Shown here: positions 1 through 11,057 of the stretch, piece after piece
How the letters are laid out: every line of letters starts with the position of its first letter
Numbering within the stretch: the first letter of the stretch is position 1
DNA from: Methylophaga nitratireducenticrescens
Lineage (GTDB): Bacteria > Pseudomonadota > Gammaproteobacteria > Nitrosococcales > Methylophagaceae
Assembly (NCBI RefSeq): GCF_000260985.4
Contig: NC_017857.3
Location: 434,001-498,000, forward strand
Length of the DNA stretch: 64,000 nucleotides
Reading direction: 5' to 3'
Position numbers and translations under genes: made by a program
Notes under the pieces: model-generated
The model's database searches: none
Seen by the model: the letters and a program-made list of their open reading frames with translations, nothing else
What the model was told of the DNA's origin: nothing

Positions 1-43
1 ACCAACGGTCTTACTATCATGCTGTTAAAAATAGGTGGAAAGA

Positions 44-313
44 ATGGAAACTTCCGCATATCAGAATCTGAAGCTAACTATTCTTGACGTCCTGGGCCTT
101 TCCAAAGATGCCATTCATATACATGTAGGTTTGCTGGTGTTCTTCCTGGCTGTAGTACTGTGGCGGCGCGGGCGGTTCGATGTATTAGCTTTGTTTCCAG
201 TGTTCTTTGTGGCAATTACAATGGAGATTTTAGATTTACACGACGATTTGGGATCGCTTGGCTATATGCGCTGGTCGGCAAGCCTTCATGATCTAATAAA
301 CACTTTTTTCTAG
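44..313 (+). CDS. Small integral membrane protein, unknown function
   Basis: An 89-residue protein. The ATG at 44 is preferred over an in-frame GTG at 35 because a GGTGGA ribosome-binding site (34-39) sits five bases before it. A hydrophobic stretch (about residues 27-37, VGLLVFFLAVV) is followed by WRRGR, then a second hydrophobic segment (about 45-59). This suggests two membrane helices and an acidic, soluble tail (EILDLHDDLGS). No cofactor motif or signal peptide is visible. I do not recognise the family with certainty. It stands alone, before an insertion-sequence remnant and the opposite-strand nor genes. Confidence 0.55.
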   Translation: METSAYQNLKLTILDVLGLSKDAIHIHVGLLVFFLAVVLWRRGRFDVLALFPVFFVAITMEILDLHDDLGSLGYMRWSASLHDLINTFF

Positions 314-604
314 CCTACACTTGTTGTAATTTTAAGAAAGTGGTTGGGAAGTCGGGAGAACTTATAATAATGCGATACACCCAATACCAAACTTTCACTG
401 TGCTGGAGTTTGTCAACTGAAGTTGCCTTTAGTTATTGTCGGTATCTAATGATGAGTCTATTTGCATTTATCGCTTATGCAATTGATAAATATTTATTGG
501 TTAACTGTTTTGTTGAATTTAGCTGGTTTGTTTTGGCTTCATACAGAAAAAGGAACAAACTTCATGAATAGTGGGGTTTTTTCATTATTCAATGGCTAAC
601 AAAC
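314..604. other. AT-rich intergenic stretch with no recognised gene
   Basis: The stretch between the small membrane gene and the IS982 remnant has no open frame that looks coding and no clear promoter or terminator. It may contain degraded mobile-element flank. Confidence 0.4.
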
Positions 605-846
605 CTGAACTCGGGATAAGAAAATGAACTAAGTGCCTGCTTACGGATCAGATCTTTCGAGCAAGAATAATTTGATCACAAAGGCAAGCAGGCATGGACA
701 AGTTAGTTGAAATTTTCTGTGAAGTCGATGATTTTTGCCAGAAATTTATTCCTGTCTGGCAGCAGGAATTGCTGAAAAACGGAGATAAACGTCGGAATAG
801 GCCAGGTCGCTTATCAGAAAGTGAAGTCATAGTGAAGCTCTGGTTA
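605..846 (+). pseudogene. IS982-family transposase remnant (5' end only)
   Basis: From the ATG at 694 the frame encodes an N-terminus typical of IS982-family transposases (MDKLVEIFCEVDDFCQKF, then a basic GDKRRNRPGRLSESE stretch). After about 48 residues the match ends and the frame runs out at 879 inside the opposite-strand norQ tail. A full IS982 transposase is about 290-300 residues, so more than 80% is missing. The sequence around 605-625 (AACCTGAACTCGGGATAA) may be the old left terminal repeat. An inverted repeat (634-642 with 686-694) lies just before the start codon. The remnant abuts norQ, so a deletion or rearrangement ended here. Confidence 0.75.
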
Positions 847-847
847 T

Positions 848-1621
848 TTAGAAATAATTATCAATTATGCGCGAAATAGTTTTCAGTGTTTCGGCGTCAT
901 CGGATAAAGGTTCTGCCAGGCAGGAATAACAGGCCTGTTTCGGATCCACACCGGATTTAATCATAATTGCACAATAAACCAAGAGACGGGTTGAGGGAGC
1001 TTCTTCCAGATCGTGTTCCTGTAAGCGCCGCAAATCTTGTGCGAGACTAATTAAAAGTGAAGCGGTCTGCTTTTCTATGCCCGTTTCCTGACACAAGATA
1101 ACGATTTCATGATCTGTTTGGGGATAATCAAAGCTTAGAGATACAAATCGTTGTCGGGTACTGGGTTTTAAGCCTTTCATGGCATTCTGATAACCCGGGT
1201 TATAAGACATGACTAACATGAAGTTGGGATGTGCCTGGATTAATTCTCCTGTGCGTTCCAATGGTAGTTCGCGGCGATGATCAGAGAGTGGATGCAGTAC
1301 AACGGTAGTATCTTTACGTGCTTCTACTACTTCATCAAGATAACAAATAGCGCCTTCCCGTACAGCTCTGGTTAGCGGCCCATCCTGCCAATATGTGCCA
1401 CTGCCATCGATCAAGTGACGTCCTACCAGGTCTGTTGCTGACAAGTCATCATGACAGGCGATGGTATATAACGGTCGTTCTAGTTGTTCCGCCATATATT
1501 GAACAAAGCGGGTTTTGCCACAGCCAGTAGGCCCTTTTAATAAAACCGGTAAGCGGTTATTTGCTGCTGCCAGGAAAATCTCGACTTCATTGTTCTGTGA
1601 AATATAATTTAAATTAGCCAT
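848..1621 (-). CDS. norQ: NorQ, MoxR-type AAA+ ATPase for nitric oxide reductase activation
   Basis: A 257-residue protein of the CbbQ/NirQ/NorQ/GpvN group of MoxR AAA+ ATPases. The Walker A motif GPTGCGKT is at residues 30-37. A Walker B-like YLDEV and an arginine-containing STRQRF sensor region follow. It lacks a membrane segment and would be cytoplasmic. With the VWA protein NorD, encoded 18 bases upstream on the same strand, it is thought to remodel or insert metal into NorCB. It is the last gene of norCBDQ and its stop lies two bases from the IS982 remnant, but the protein looks full length. CbbQ is the nearest alternative name; the norCB context favours NorQ. Confidence 0.93.
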   Translation of the reverse strand: MANLNYISQNNEVEIFLAAANNRLPVLLKGPTGCGKTRFVQYMAEQLERPLYTIACHDDLSATDLVGRHLIDGSGTYWQDGPLTRAVREGAICYLDEVVEARKDTTVVLHPLSDHRRELPLERTGELIQAHPNFMLVMSYNPGYQNAMKGLKPSTRQRFVSLSFDYPQTDHEIVILCQETGIEKQTASLLISLAQDLRRLQEHDLEEAPSTRLLVYCAIMIKSGVDPKQACYSCLAEPLSDDAETLKTISRIIDNYF

Positions 1622-1639
1622 AGAAAGGATTCATCCATT

Positions 1640-3463
1640 TTAGTTTTTGGTCAGATTCAGATACAGCCGGGGCAGTAGTATGGGTAAACGTGCTGGATCG
1701 CTGATTAGACAAAAGCCCTGTTCGCCAAAAAGATAGGGCAGGTATTTATTTGCTTCGTGGTCAATAGTGATACAGAAGGGTTTAATCCCTTGCTTTTTTG
1801 CTTCAAGAATTGCCTGGCGCGTATCTTCGATACCGTAACGACCTTCATAGTGATCGATGTCGTTTGGTTTACCATCGGACAAAATCAGCATTAACTTCTG
1901 CTGGGTTTTTTGCTCTTTCAGTATTTCTGTCGACTGGCGGATGGCGGTCCCCATACGGGTATAATATCCAGGCTTTAATGAATGAATTCGCCCATAAACA
2001 CCATCTGACAAGGGTTCATTAAAGTTTTTCAGCAGGTGATAACGGATTTGTTTGTTTTTAACGGATGAAAAACCGTAAAGTGCAAAATGGTCACGACTGG
2101 ATGCCAATGCCGAGGAGAAAATGACTAAGCTGTCCTTGATGACATCAATAACTTTTTGTTCATCGTTAATAGCGGCATCTGTCGACATGGAAATATCTGC
2201 CAGCAAGAGACAGGATAAATCACGGTGATCTTTGGAGAGCCGACGATAACAATCTGGCATATCGACGGATTGTGTCGGGTTGGACAAATGATCTATCCAG
2301 GCATTTAAATCCAGCTCTTCGCCTTGAGACTGTCGGTTTAACCAGCGTCTTTCCGGTATTAACAATTCAAATTGCCGACAAATTTTAGCGGCTAGAGCCC
2401 GCAGATGAACCGGCATTGGCGTGGGGGGGGCTTCATCGGCTAAAAAGGGTTGCAACAGACAAAAGTTGTCTCGCATTTGTTGCTTTTTATAATCCCACTC
2501 AGGCAGCCGAATGCCTTCTCCTAAAGGTAATTCATCATGTATTGGAGAGGGAAGATCCATATCAAAGCGTATTTTAGCTGCTCCGGCTCTGCGCTTTTTC
2601 GACAATGTGATGACATCCAGATCCTCCGCAGCGCTTTTGGCATCCTCATCCATATCTTCTTCTTGAGGTCGATCAACTGGAATATGCTCTGTCCAGCTGA
2701 ATAAGCTCTCAAGCCGAAAAATTAAAAGTCCGTCCGTTTCTTTACTGTCATCTTCACGATTGGCTTGTTTTCGTCCGGCATCAGCTTCTTCAATAGCGTC
2801 TGGTTCGGATGAACTTCCTTCCTCAGTTTCTTCTGCCGCTATGAAGTCTGTGGGCATCCAGGGGGAAGGGTATAGCCATAAGGCAACAGGTAAAGGATGA
2901 AGTTTAGATTCTATCAGCTGTTTAACAGATCCAGGCTCGCTGAGTGCCTGTTGAATTTGTATTTCTTGTTCGTTTATTGCAGATAGCTTTTTCCAATAAC
3001 GCTTGCGTTCATCAGAAACCGCTTCTACTAACTCGTGATATCGGCGCTTTAGTCCCGGTCTTTTTTTGAGTAGTTGTAAGGTGGCAAATTGGTTATCAGT
3101 AAACCAAGAGTTTATATTTGGCATTTGTGCTGCCATAGCCGTAAGCCAAAAATAGATATCTTCATTAAGGCTGGTATCGGTACAAATGGATACTGTTGGA
3201 GGAAGTCGCAAACAACGTTCATCTTGCCAGGCTAGGTAAAAGCGTTGCTGACTACCGGCAACCTTATCGATAAAACGGCGATGGATTTTGACTTTATGGG
3301 TATTGGCTGCCTCTATAGACTTGCCTGGGTCTCCACCCATTGCGCGGTAATAAGTAGCCAATTCACTCTGAAGGTCCGAAAGCGATACAGTGGCTTCTTG
3401 ATGGTTGATATTTGCTTTCTGGCTGATGAGTTTATGCCAGACTGTTCCAACGTACTCTTCCAT
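1640..3463 (-). CDS. norD: NorD, VWA-domain nitric oxide reductase activation protein
   Basis: A 607-residue protein with a long poorly conserved acidic N-terminal half (a low-complexity stretch rich in E, D and S around residues 210-260) and a C-terminal von Willebrand factor A domain. The VWA domain carries the MIDAS motif DISMS and the later SDGKPND. The ATG at 3463 is preceded by GGAAGAG at good spacing. The longer frame begins with a TTG inside a hairpin (3492-3517) and is rejected. NorD works with NorQ in activating NorCB in known denitrifiers. A second member of the family is encoded at 62188-64000. Confidence 0.9.
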   Translation of the reverse strand: MEEYVGTVWHKLISQKANINHQEATVSLSDLQSELATYYRAMGGDPGKSIEAANTHKVKIHRRFIDKVAGSQQRFYLAWQDERCLRLPPTVSICTDTSLNEDIYFWLTAMAAQMPNINSWFTDNQFATLQLLKKRPGLKRRYHELVEAVSDERKRYWKKLSAINEQEIQIQQALSEPGSVKQLIESKLHPLPVALWLYPSPWMPTDFIAAEETEEGSSSEPDAIEEADAGRKQANREDDSKETDGLLIFRLESLFSWTEHIPVDRPQEEDMDEDAKSAAEDLDVITLSKKRRAGAAKIRFDMDLPSPIHDELPLGEGIRLPEWDYKKQQMRDNFCLLQPFLADEAPPTPMPVHLRALAAKICRQFELLIPERRWLNRQSQGEELDLNAWIDHLSNPTQSVDMPDCYRRLSKDHRDLSCLLLADISMSTDAAINDEQKVIDVIKDSLVIFSSALASSRDHFALYGFSSVKNKQIRYHLLKNFNEPLSDGVYGRIHSLKPGYYTRMGTAIRQSTEILKEQKTQQKLMLILSDGKPNDIDHYEGRYGIEDTRQAILEAKKQGIKPFCITIDHEANKYLPYLFGEQGFCLISDPARLPILLPRLYLNLTKN

Positions 3464-3491
3464 ATTTGACTCTTCCCAGACGATAATAAAC

Positions 3492-3517
3492 GGGGTTTTG
3501 GATGACTCCAAAACCCC
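3492..3517 (-). terminator. Perfect 11-bp hairpin between norB and norD
   Basis: GGGGTTTTGGA (3492-3502), a TGAC loop and TCCAAAACCCC (3507-3517) form a perfect stem. On the minus strand it is followed by GTTTATT, not a clean U tract. It sits between the norB stop and the norD ribosome-binding site. It is therefore more likely a partial terminator or mRNA-stabilising stem that raises NorCB relative to NorDQ than a full stop. Confidence 0.45.
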
Positions 3518-3531
3518 TGCTTATCACAACA

Positions 3532-5410
<1,879 letters not shown>

Positions 5411-5498
5411 GGTGTCTCCTCATACCGTTTATCTTGATTGATAAAAACATTTTTTGTTGTTCTCCGACTTAAAATAAGATGCTACCCAGAAAGACCAT

Positions 5499-5514
5499 AG
5501 CCAGAATCATGCCA
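5499..5514 (-). promoter_or_regulatory. Candidate sigma-54 (-24/-12) promoter for norCBDQ
   Basis: Read on the minus strand this is TGGCATGATTCTGGCT. It has the obligatory GG and GC dinucleotides separated by ten bases and fits the TGGCAC-N5-TTGC consensus well apart from two positions. It points to norC and leaves an untranslated leader of about 80 bases. NorR, encoded divergently, is a sigma-54 activator, and NorR-like sites lie 50-185 bases upstream, as expected for enhancer sites. Confidence 0.6.
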
Positions 5515-5559
5515 AATAGTTATGACTGTCTATTGTATAGCGAAACTGCTCGCTAAACG

Positions 5560-5699
5560 AAGTGTTACAAGCACTTTTGTGATTATTCCGGCTTTGGCTG
5601 ATATGATGAAGTTGACGATTTCTAAATAAGCAGCTCAGCATGTTGTGATTTAGACATCACTGATAATGTTGTTAAAATAACAAAAGTTGTGCTTATGAC
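5560..5699. promoter_or_regulatory. Three NorR-like GT-N7-AC sites between norC and norR
   Basis: NorR is known to bind GT-(N7)-AC elements. Matches are at 5564-5574 (inside the inverted repeat AAGTG-N7-CACTT, 5560-5576), 5645-5655 (inside GTGAT-N6-ATCAC, 5645-5660) and 5689-5699 (overlapping the norR start). Three sites are also the arrangement described for E. coli norR-norVW. GT-N7-AC is a loose motif, so the support comes from the palindromes and from position. Confidence 0.5.
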
Positions 5700-7251
5700 A
5701 TCACCCGTTTTTTATAAAGCGCTTATTCGCCTGGTTTCTGATCTTTCCAGCGATCTTCCCGCTGAGGAGCGCTATAGCCGCTTATTACAAGAAGTTGTAA
5801 ATATTTTTCCTTGTGATGCCGCCGCCTTACTCCAATTTGAGAATGGTTATCTAAAACCGTTGGCAGTAAGAGGGTTATCAGTGGATACAATGGGCAGGCG
5901 TTTCAAAGTTGATGAACACCCGCGGCTTCAAAGGCTTTTACATTCCCGTGACCCTGTCCGGTTTGCTGCAGATAGTGAGCTTCCGGATCCATATGATGGT
6001 CTTGTCGAAAATGCTGGACATAAGTTACATGTTCACGATTGCATGGGGGCTTCTTTACATATAAATAACAGGCCCTGGGGAGTTTTGACGCTAGATGCAA
6101 TGGATCCTCGTCGTTTTGATCAAATTGAACCGACGATTCTGAAAACCTTTATTGGTCTAACGGAGGCGACAGTAAAGGCGGCAGGCCGTATTGCGGCATT
6201 AGCCGCCCGCGCTGAACATGAACATCAAGTTGCTGCAACATTGCAAGAACAAAACCAACAGGTAGAAATAGTAGGAAGCAGCCCTGCCATTGAAAAGTTA
6301 TGCAATGAAATAGATGTGGTGGCACGGTCAGATCTGACAGTACTGGTTCTGGGGGAAACCGGTGTCGGTAAAGAATTGGTGGCACGGTCTGTGCATAACA
6401 AATCTCAACGTAATAAAAAATCATTGGTTTATATCAACTGTGCAGCGTTACCTGAAGGCATTGCCGAAAGTGAGTTGTTTGGTCATGTAAAAGGTGCTTT
6501 TTCCGGCGCAACCAGTGATCGTGCCGGTAAGTTTGAAATTGCACATGGTGGAACCTTGTTTCTGGATGAAATTGGTGAATTACCACTGTCTCTTCAAGCG
6601 AAATTATTACGGGTTTTGCAAAGTGGTGAGATACAGCGAGTGGGCAGTGATCGACATAAAGAAGTAGATGTACGAATTGTTGCTGCGACAAACCGTAATC
6701 TGCTTGAAGAAATTGAACGTAAGCAATTTCGGGCCGACTTATATCACCGCTTGTCTGTTTATCCGATTACCGTACCACCGCTACGTGATCGAGAAAACGA
6801 TATATTGTTGCTGGCGGGATATTTTATGGAGGCAAATCAACGTCGGCTGGGTGTGAGGGGGCTTCGGTTATCACAGGCGGCTCAGCAGGCTTTGCTCGCT
6901 TATAACTGGCCCGGAAATGTGCGAGAGCTCGAACATTTAATTAGCCGGGCTGCGTTAAAAGCAATTGCCGGTAAAAAACATCCGGATCCGGTGATATTGC
7001 AGGAAAAGAATTTAGGTTTGCACCTCGTGGATTCTGATACGGATTCTGTTGAGGAAGAATTAATAACGGGGTTAACACCAGAATGGAGCCGGTTTAGTCA
7101 TTTTGACAACGTCCGAGATGCACAGGATGAGTTTCTCAGATATCTGATCCAAGAAAGGTTGGACCAGTTTGATGGTAATCGAAGTGCTGCAGCGCGTTCT
7201 TTGGGGTTAGACAGAGGAAATTTTCATCGTTTGATGAAACGATTAGAGTAA
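5695..7251 (+). CDS. norR: NorR, NO-responsive sigma-54-dependent activator
   Basis: A 518-residue cytoplasmic regulator counted from the ATG at 5695; an in-frame GTG at 5689 is the alternative. An N-terminal GAF domain (about residues 20-165) contains the conserved GRRF, HPRL, RF and [10 protein letters not shown] segments that in E. coli NorR supply ligands to the non-haem iron sensing NO. A central AAA+ domain follows, with Walker A GETGVGKE, Walker B GGTLFLDE and the sigma-54 loop. A C-terminal Fis-type helix-turn-helix ends the protein ([19 protein letters not shown]). The sigma-54 loop reads GAFSGA, not the usual GAFTGA. It is divergent from norC and followed by norEF. Confidence 0.95.
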   Translation: MTSPVFYKALIRLVSDLSSDLPAEERYSRLLQEVVNIFPCDAAALLQFENGYLKPLAVRGLSVDTMGRRFKVDEHPRLQRLLHSRDPVRFAADSELPDPYDGLVENAGHKLHVHDCMGASLHINNRPWGVLTLDAMDPRRFDQIEPTILKTFIGLTEATVKAAGRIAALAARAEHEHQVAATLQEQNQQVEIVGSSPAIEKLCNEIDVVARSDLTVLVLGETGVGKELVARSVHNKSQRNKKSLVYINCAALPEGIAESELFGHVKGAFSGATSDRAGKFEIAHGGTLFLDEIGELPLSLQAKLLRVLQSGEIQRVGSDRHKEVDVRIVAATNRNLLEEIERKQFRADLYHRLSVYPITVPPLRDRENDILLLAGYFMEANQRRLGVRGLRLSQAAQQALLAYNWPGNVRELEHLISRAALKAIAGKKHPDPVILQEKNLGLHLVDSDTDSVEEELITGLTPEWSRFSHFDNVRDAQDEFLRYLIQERLDQFDGNRSAAARSLGLDRGNFHRLMKRLE

Positions 7252-7279
7252 TTAAAAAGTAATTATCGCTGGAGTGTTT

Positions 7280-7855
7280 ATGTATCAGGGTCTCAGTAGC
7301 AGACAAGCAAAAGTTTTGCCGGGTAATGCTGGTGTTTGGTTATTCATTTTTGTAGAGATTACGACGTTTGCGTTATTTTTTCTGACCTACTCCGTTTTGT
7401 ATCGTCTAAATGGCAGTTCGTTTGAGCAGTATAAAGCCGTCCTACATTTAAACTTGGGGGTTATCAACACCATCATGTTATTGACTTCCAGTCTGTTTGT
7501 TGCCTTGGCTGTCAATAAAGCGAAGATACAACAGAATACTCGTGTTGCCGGGTATTTGTTGCTGGCGATGATCTGTGGTTTTGTATATATAGGTACAAAA
7601 TTCTGGGAGTGGCAGCAGCTTTATAGTATTGGCTATACCCTGCATACCAATACCTTTTTTAGTTTTTATTTCTTTCTGACTTTATTCCATTGGTTACACG
7701 TTATTCTGGCATTGATCATTCTGAATAATTTTCGCAGCCGTTATCAAAAAGCGGATCCACCACCAAGTCTGGAAGGGCTTCAGTCTGCGGGCAGCTACTG
7801 GCACATGGTCGACATGTTGTGGATCATTCTGTTTTTACTCATTTATATAGTCTGA
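7280..7855 (+). CDS. norE: NorE, cytochrome oxidase subunit III-like protein
   Basis: A 191-residue protein with about five predicted membrane helices, resembling subunit III of haem-copper oxidases (LPGNAGVWLFIFVEITTF at the start, HWLHVILALIIL and YWHMVDMLWIILFLLIYIV near the end). The ATG at 7280 has GGAG five bases upstream; the GTG at 7274 overlaps that site. NorE is an accessory protein linked to nitric oxide reductase activity in several denitrifiers and is not essential for catalysis. It starts 28 bases after norR and is followed 21 bases later by norF, so the three are probably co-transcribed. Confidence 0.9.
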   Translation: MYQGLSSRQAKVLPGNAGVWLFIFVEITTFALFFLTYSVLYRLNGSSFEQYKAVLHLNLGVINTIMLLTSSLFVALAVNKAKIQQNTRVAGYLLLAMICGFVYIGTKFWEWQQLYSIGYTLHTNTFFSFYFFLTLFHWLHVILALIILNNFRSRYQKADPPPSLEGLQSAGSYWHMVDMLWIILFLLIYIV

Positions 7856-7876
7856 ATTAACAAAGAGTAGTTGATT

Positions 7877-8104
7877 ATGAAATTATGGTTTTATTGGTTA
7901 TTTCTGATAACTGCAACGGGCATGATGGCCGCTTTTAATATTAAAAGTTTTCAATTGCTGATCTTGCTGTTAACAATTGTAAAACTGCTAACTATCTGCG
8001 AAGTCTTCATGGAAATGAATCACGCCCCTACGCTTTGGCGAAGTGCCATGCAACTGTATTCAGTGATGTTACCGGTAACGTGTTTTTTCATCATTAATTT
8101 TTGA
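7877..8104 (+). CDS. norF: NorF, small membrane protein of the nitric oxide reductase cluster
   Basis: A 75-residue protein with three hydrophobic segments and the cytochrome oxidase subunit IV-like signature EVFMEMNHAPTLWR between the second and third. The ATG at 7877 is chosen over a TTG at 7871; AAAGAG lies nine bases before it. It directly follows norE, the usual norEF pairing. Its exact role is unknown in the family, with an effect on full NO reductase activity reported. An inverted repeat AGATCAG/CTGATCT (8118-8152) beyond the stop may mark the transcript end. Confidence 0.8.
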   Translation: MKLWFYWLFLITATGMMAAFNIKSFQLLILLLTIVKLLTICEVFMEMNHAPTLWRSAMQLYSVMLPVTCFFIINF

Positions 8105-8222
8105 TATGGATTGTCCAAGATCAGGGTGCCTTACAATGTAATTTGCTGATCTGGGTGGTCATTATTAAACAAGTATAAAAATGACAAAATCGGATATTTT
8201 TGTTTCATGTGTTTAACGGAAA

Positions 8223-9443
8223 CTAGCCTGCTCGTCCATCAGCTCGAGGGTTCAAGTAGATGGGGGCATATTTGTAGCTCCATACGCCAAAACACAGTAA
8301 CCAGAGCGATCCGGCAGCAAGATACAGCCAACCGGTGAAAAGAGACGATATACCGGGGATATCCGCTGCTATCCTTAAGATGGTGACATACTGAAAAGAC
8401 AAAAAAAGTGCCCAGCTGGCCATGTCAAGTATTAGCGGCCGGCCGGAATGTCCCAGTGTGACTCTGGTTATCATGGCTAACAGCATTGAGCTGAAATAAC
8501 CAATCACGAGTGCGTGCAGTGGCGCTCTGAGTAAAATGTATTCTCCAGTCAAAAGCAGATAAAAGCTCTGAAGAGTATAGAGCGTCATGGCGATACCAAA
8601 CCAGACAAAGCTGATGTGCAACATGGCTAAAAGCGGGTGGGCAAGGCTCTTAAAACTTTGCCATTTGACTGTCAGGTAAAAGCCAATAATGGCCATCGGT
8701 AAGTCAACCAGCCAAAGCCAGGCATAAAGATTACCCATTTCCAAGATCGCATGGATAATGGCAAACAACAGAACGAGTGATAAAGCCCGGTATGGTCGGA
8801 TAATGTCATAATTTGGCAGCACATTGGCGGAAAAAAAAGGAATCATCCGATGACTGACAGCAAAAAATAAAGGAAGCAGAAATAACCAGACACCACCAAT
8901 TTTGGCCAATCGCACCATCTCAAAATGTCCTGAGATGAAACCGGCAATCATCACCCAGGCAATAACCAGCATTACGCTCGTAATGGTTGCGTGGCGTTTG
9001 TCGGGATGTTTAGCTCGCAGATAAACCTGCAACAAAGCATATAGTCCGAAAGACCATCCTATAAGAAAGATCACCAAAGCAATTGTTAGTATAAACGTGT
9101 TGCTGATGAGCCCGATATAAAACAATAAGATACCTGCATTCAGCAAAGAGAATGCTGGGATATACAGTTTTCTATCAACTTCTTCGCCCTGCATCCATCG
9201 AGGGTAAGTAGTCATTAGAAAGCCAAAAATGAAAAAAGCAAAAAAACCATAAATCATCAAGAAAGCGTGCGCATCATTAGCCGGAATTACCCAGTTAACC
9301 GGCATGTCAAAGTCGGTAAAGCGACCGCTTAAATCACTAAACCACCACAGCATGGCTAATAGTGCTTGCATGGTACCTGTAAAAAAGAACAGACGATGTG
9401 GTGCGGATGAAAATATCTGCCAACGTTTATTCAGCTTTTGCAT
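8223..9443 (-). CDS. nnrS: NnrS, haem- and copper-containing membrane protein for NO stress
   Basis: A 406-residue protein with about twelve membrane helices and the NnrS-family pattern of histidines and short loops (PHRLFFFTGTMQALLAMLWWF at the start; HAFLMIYGFFAFFIFGFLMTTYPRWM; RAPLHALVIGYFSSMLLAMITRVTLGHSGRP). Family members bind haem and copper and protect cells against NO, including damage to iron-sulfur clusters. It is preceded by a possible 30-residue membrane peptide gene, two bases before its ATG. It lies between the nor genes and moaA in a unit read leftwards. Confidence 0.9.
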   Translation of the reverse strand: MQKLNKRWQIFSSAPHRLFFFTGTMQALLAMLWWFSDLSGRFTDFDMPVNWVIPANDAHAFLMIYGFFAFFIFGFLMTTYPRWMQGEEVDRKLYIPAFSLLNAGILLFYIGLISNTFILTIALVIFLIGWSFGLYALLQVYLRAKHPDKRHATITSVMLVIAWVMIAGFISGHFEMVRLAKIGGVWLFLLPLFFAVSHRMIPFFSANVLPNYDIIRPYRALSLVLLFAIIHAILEMGNLYAWLWLVDLPMAIIGFYLTVKWQSFKSLAHPLLAMLHISFVWFGIAMTLYTLQSFYLLLTGEYILLRAPLHALVIGYFSSMLLAMITRVTLGHSGRPLILDMASWALFLSFQYVTILRIAADIPGISSLFTGWLYLAAGSLWLLCFGVWSYKYAPIYLNPRADGRAG

Positions 9444-9445
9444 AA

Positions 9446-9538
9446 TTAAATTCCGGTTATCTGTCGGCCCTGGAAAGCCGTAAACAGTATGGTTATCACA
9501 AAAAAGACTATTGCAAGAACATTCAAAAATCTACCCAT
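9446..9538 (-). CDS. Possible 30-residue single-helix membrane peptide upstream of nnrS
   Basis: On the minus strand an ATG at 9538 opens a 30-codon frame ending in TAA at 9446, only two bases before the nnrS ATG. The product starts MGRFLNVL, continues with a hydrophobic segment long enough for one membrane helix (residues 4-22) and ends in a short polar tail, GRQITGI. A weak AAGG lies upstream. The tight junction suggests translational coupling to nnrS. Composition alone cannot exclude chance. Confidence 0.45.
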   Translation of the reverse strand: MGRFLNVLAIVFFVITILFTAFQGRQITGI

Positions 9539-9936
9539 ACGCCTTAATGAGAAAACGACAGCCTAGTCGTCATATTTACGTATCAATAATGACAAATCTG
9601 AATGCGTAACTTTGGATTGTTTCAGTAATACCTCTACACACCATTTATCTGTCGAGACGTGATGGTAAACCTTTTTAGTAGCGAATGATGCGATGAGCAT
9701 TTATTTTCTGAAGCGTTTGTCGTTCAATGAAGAACTTTACAGTGATCAGGTTAATCGAAAATCCGTAGTTCTTCTACTTTATCCTTAAAAAAACAGGACA
9801 ACTTTGATAATGGCTAGCGGTTTATTAAGGCCGATAGAGAGCCGATATAGACTAAGATAAACAAGATAAAACGGTAATCGAAAGAATAACCGATGCTAAG
9901 AATCCCACCGTTCCAGTAAGCGGAAGCGAAGGATAG
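9539..9936. other. Intergenic region between moaA and the nnrS unit
   Basis: About 400 bases with no convincing gene. It should contain the nnrS promoter, reading leftwards. A TTGAT half-site is present (minus strand, around 9585) without a good second half, so I do not call an FNR box here. Confidence 0.4.
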
Positions 9937-10944
9937 TTAACCTCCCGTCATATTCATAAAACGAATTACTTTTGCAGGGCCTTCGATAGAAAAATTATGT
10001 TGTGCCGGCTTGACTTGCAAGGCATTAAGCAGGGCTTTCTGTATCGGTGCGTCTGTTGTTGGATAACGCCGGATCAGTGAACGCATATCCAGAGAGTTTT
10101 CCTCTCCCAGACATAACAATAACCGACCTTCAGCCGTCAGGCGAAGGCGGTTGCAGGTGGCACAGAAACTGTTTGAATGAGGAGAAATAAAACCAATGCG
10201 ACTTTGTGAGTAACCTTTAACCCGAACATAGCGTGCCGGGCCACCGCTGTTTTCAGTGCTGTCGATCAGAAAGTGCTTTTGACTGATAATCGAGCGGACT
10301 TCTTCACTGGAGCAAAATGTCTCACCTCGTGAATGGCCGACATTTCCCAAGGGTATTTCCTCAATAAAGCTGATATCCAGTCCCCGATCCAGAATGAAGT
10401 CAATCAGATCCGGTACTTCATCGGCATTGCGTCCTTTCATCACCACCACATTCAGTTTGATATGCTCAAACCCAGCCTGACTTGCAGCATCGATACCCGC
10501 CAGAACCTGAGACAAGCTACCGGTTCGGGTAATAGCGTTGAATTTTTCCGCATTCAGGCTATCCAGACTGATGTTCAAACGTTTTACACCAGCCTCAGCC
10601 AACGGTTTGGCCAGATTGGTTAGCTGCGAACCATTAGTGGTCATTACCAGTTCTCGAAGGCCAGGTAATTCACTTATTTTGGCACAGAGTTTAACAATGC
10701 CTTTTCGTACCAGTGGTTCGCCACCCGTCAAGCGAATTTTCTTCACTCCCTGACTAACAAAAAATGCGGCTAAACGCTCAACTTCTTCAAGACTGAGTAT
10801 TTGTTGCCGAGGAAGAAAAGTCATCTTCTCTGACATGCAGTAAACACAGCGGAAATCACATCGATCGGTTACTGATATCCGCAAATAATCAATCTGTCGT
10901 CCCAGCCCATCTACCAGTCCTGCATGCTTCTGAATGTCAGCCAT
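9937..10944 (-). CDS. moaA: MoaA, GTP 3',8-cyclase of molybdenum cofactor synthesis
   Basis: A 335-residue radical-SAM enzyme that, with MoaC, converts GTP to cyclic pyranopterin phosphate, the first step of molybdopterin synthesis. The N-terminal cluster motif CDFRCVYC supplies C29, C33 and C36. The C-terminal second cluster is [18 protein letters not shown], and the protein ends in the conserved, functionally important GG. It provides cofactor for the two nitrate reductases encoded in the window. It lies downstream of the DGC-domain gene on the same strand (113-base gap) and may be co-transcribed with it. Confidence 0.95.
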   Translation of the reverse strand: MADIQKHAGLVDGLGRQIDYLRISVTDRCDFRCVYCMSEKMTFLPRQQILSLEEVERLAAFFVSQGVKKIRLTGGEPLVRKGIVKLCAKISELPGLRELVMTTNGSQLTNLAKPLAEAGVKRLNISLDSLNAEKFNAITRTGSLSQVLAGIDAASQAGFEHIKLNVVVMKGRNADEVPDLIDFILDRGLDISFIEEIPLGNVGHSRGETFCSSEEVRSIISQKHFLIDSTENSGGPARYVRVKGYSQSRIGFISPHSNSFCATCNRLRLTAEGRLLLCLGEENSLDMRSLIRRYPTTDAPIQKALLNALQVKPAQHNFSIEGPAKVIRFMNMTGG

Positions 10945-11057
10945 GGTTAGTTTCTCGTTGTTATCTTGGTGAGAGGGGAGCTGTTATTGTCTGCAGTAAT
11001 CCCCCCATCGCTGCAGCGTCCAGCAGCCATATGTCAGAGATAGTCCTTATCTTTTTT

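Noticed and set aside
3464-3511. Longer norD start at a TTG
   Set aside because: The TTG lies in the right arm of the 3492-3517 hairpin with no ribosome-binding site; the ATG at 3463 has GGAAGAG at normal spacing.
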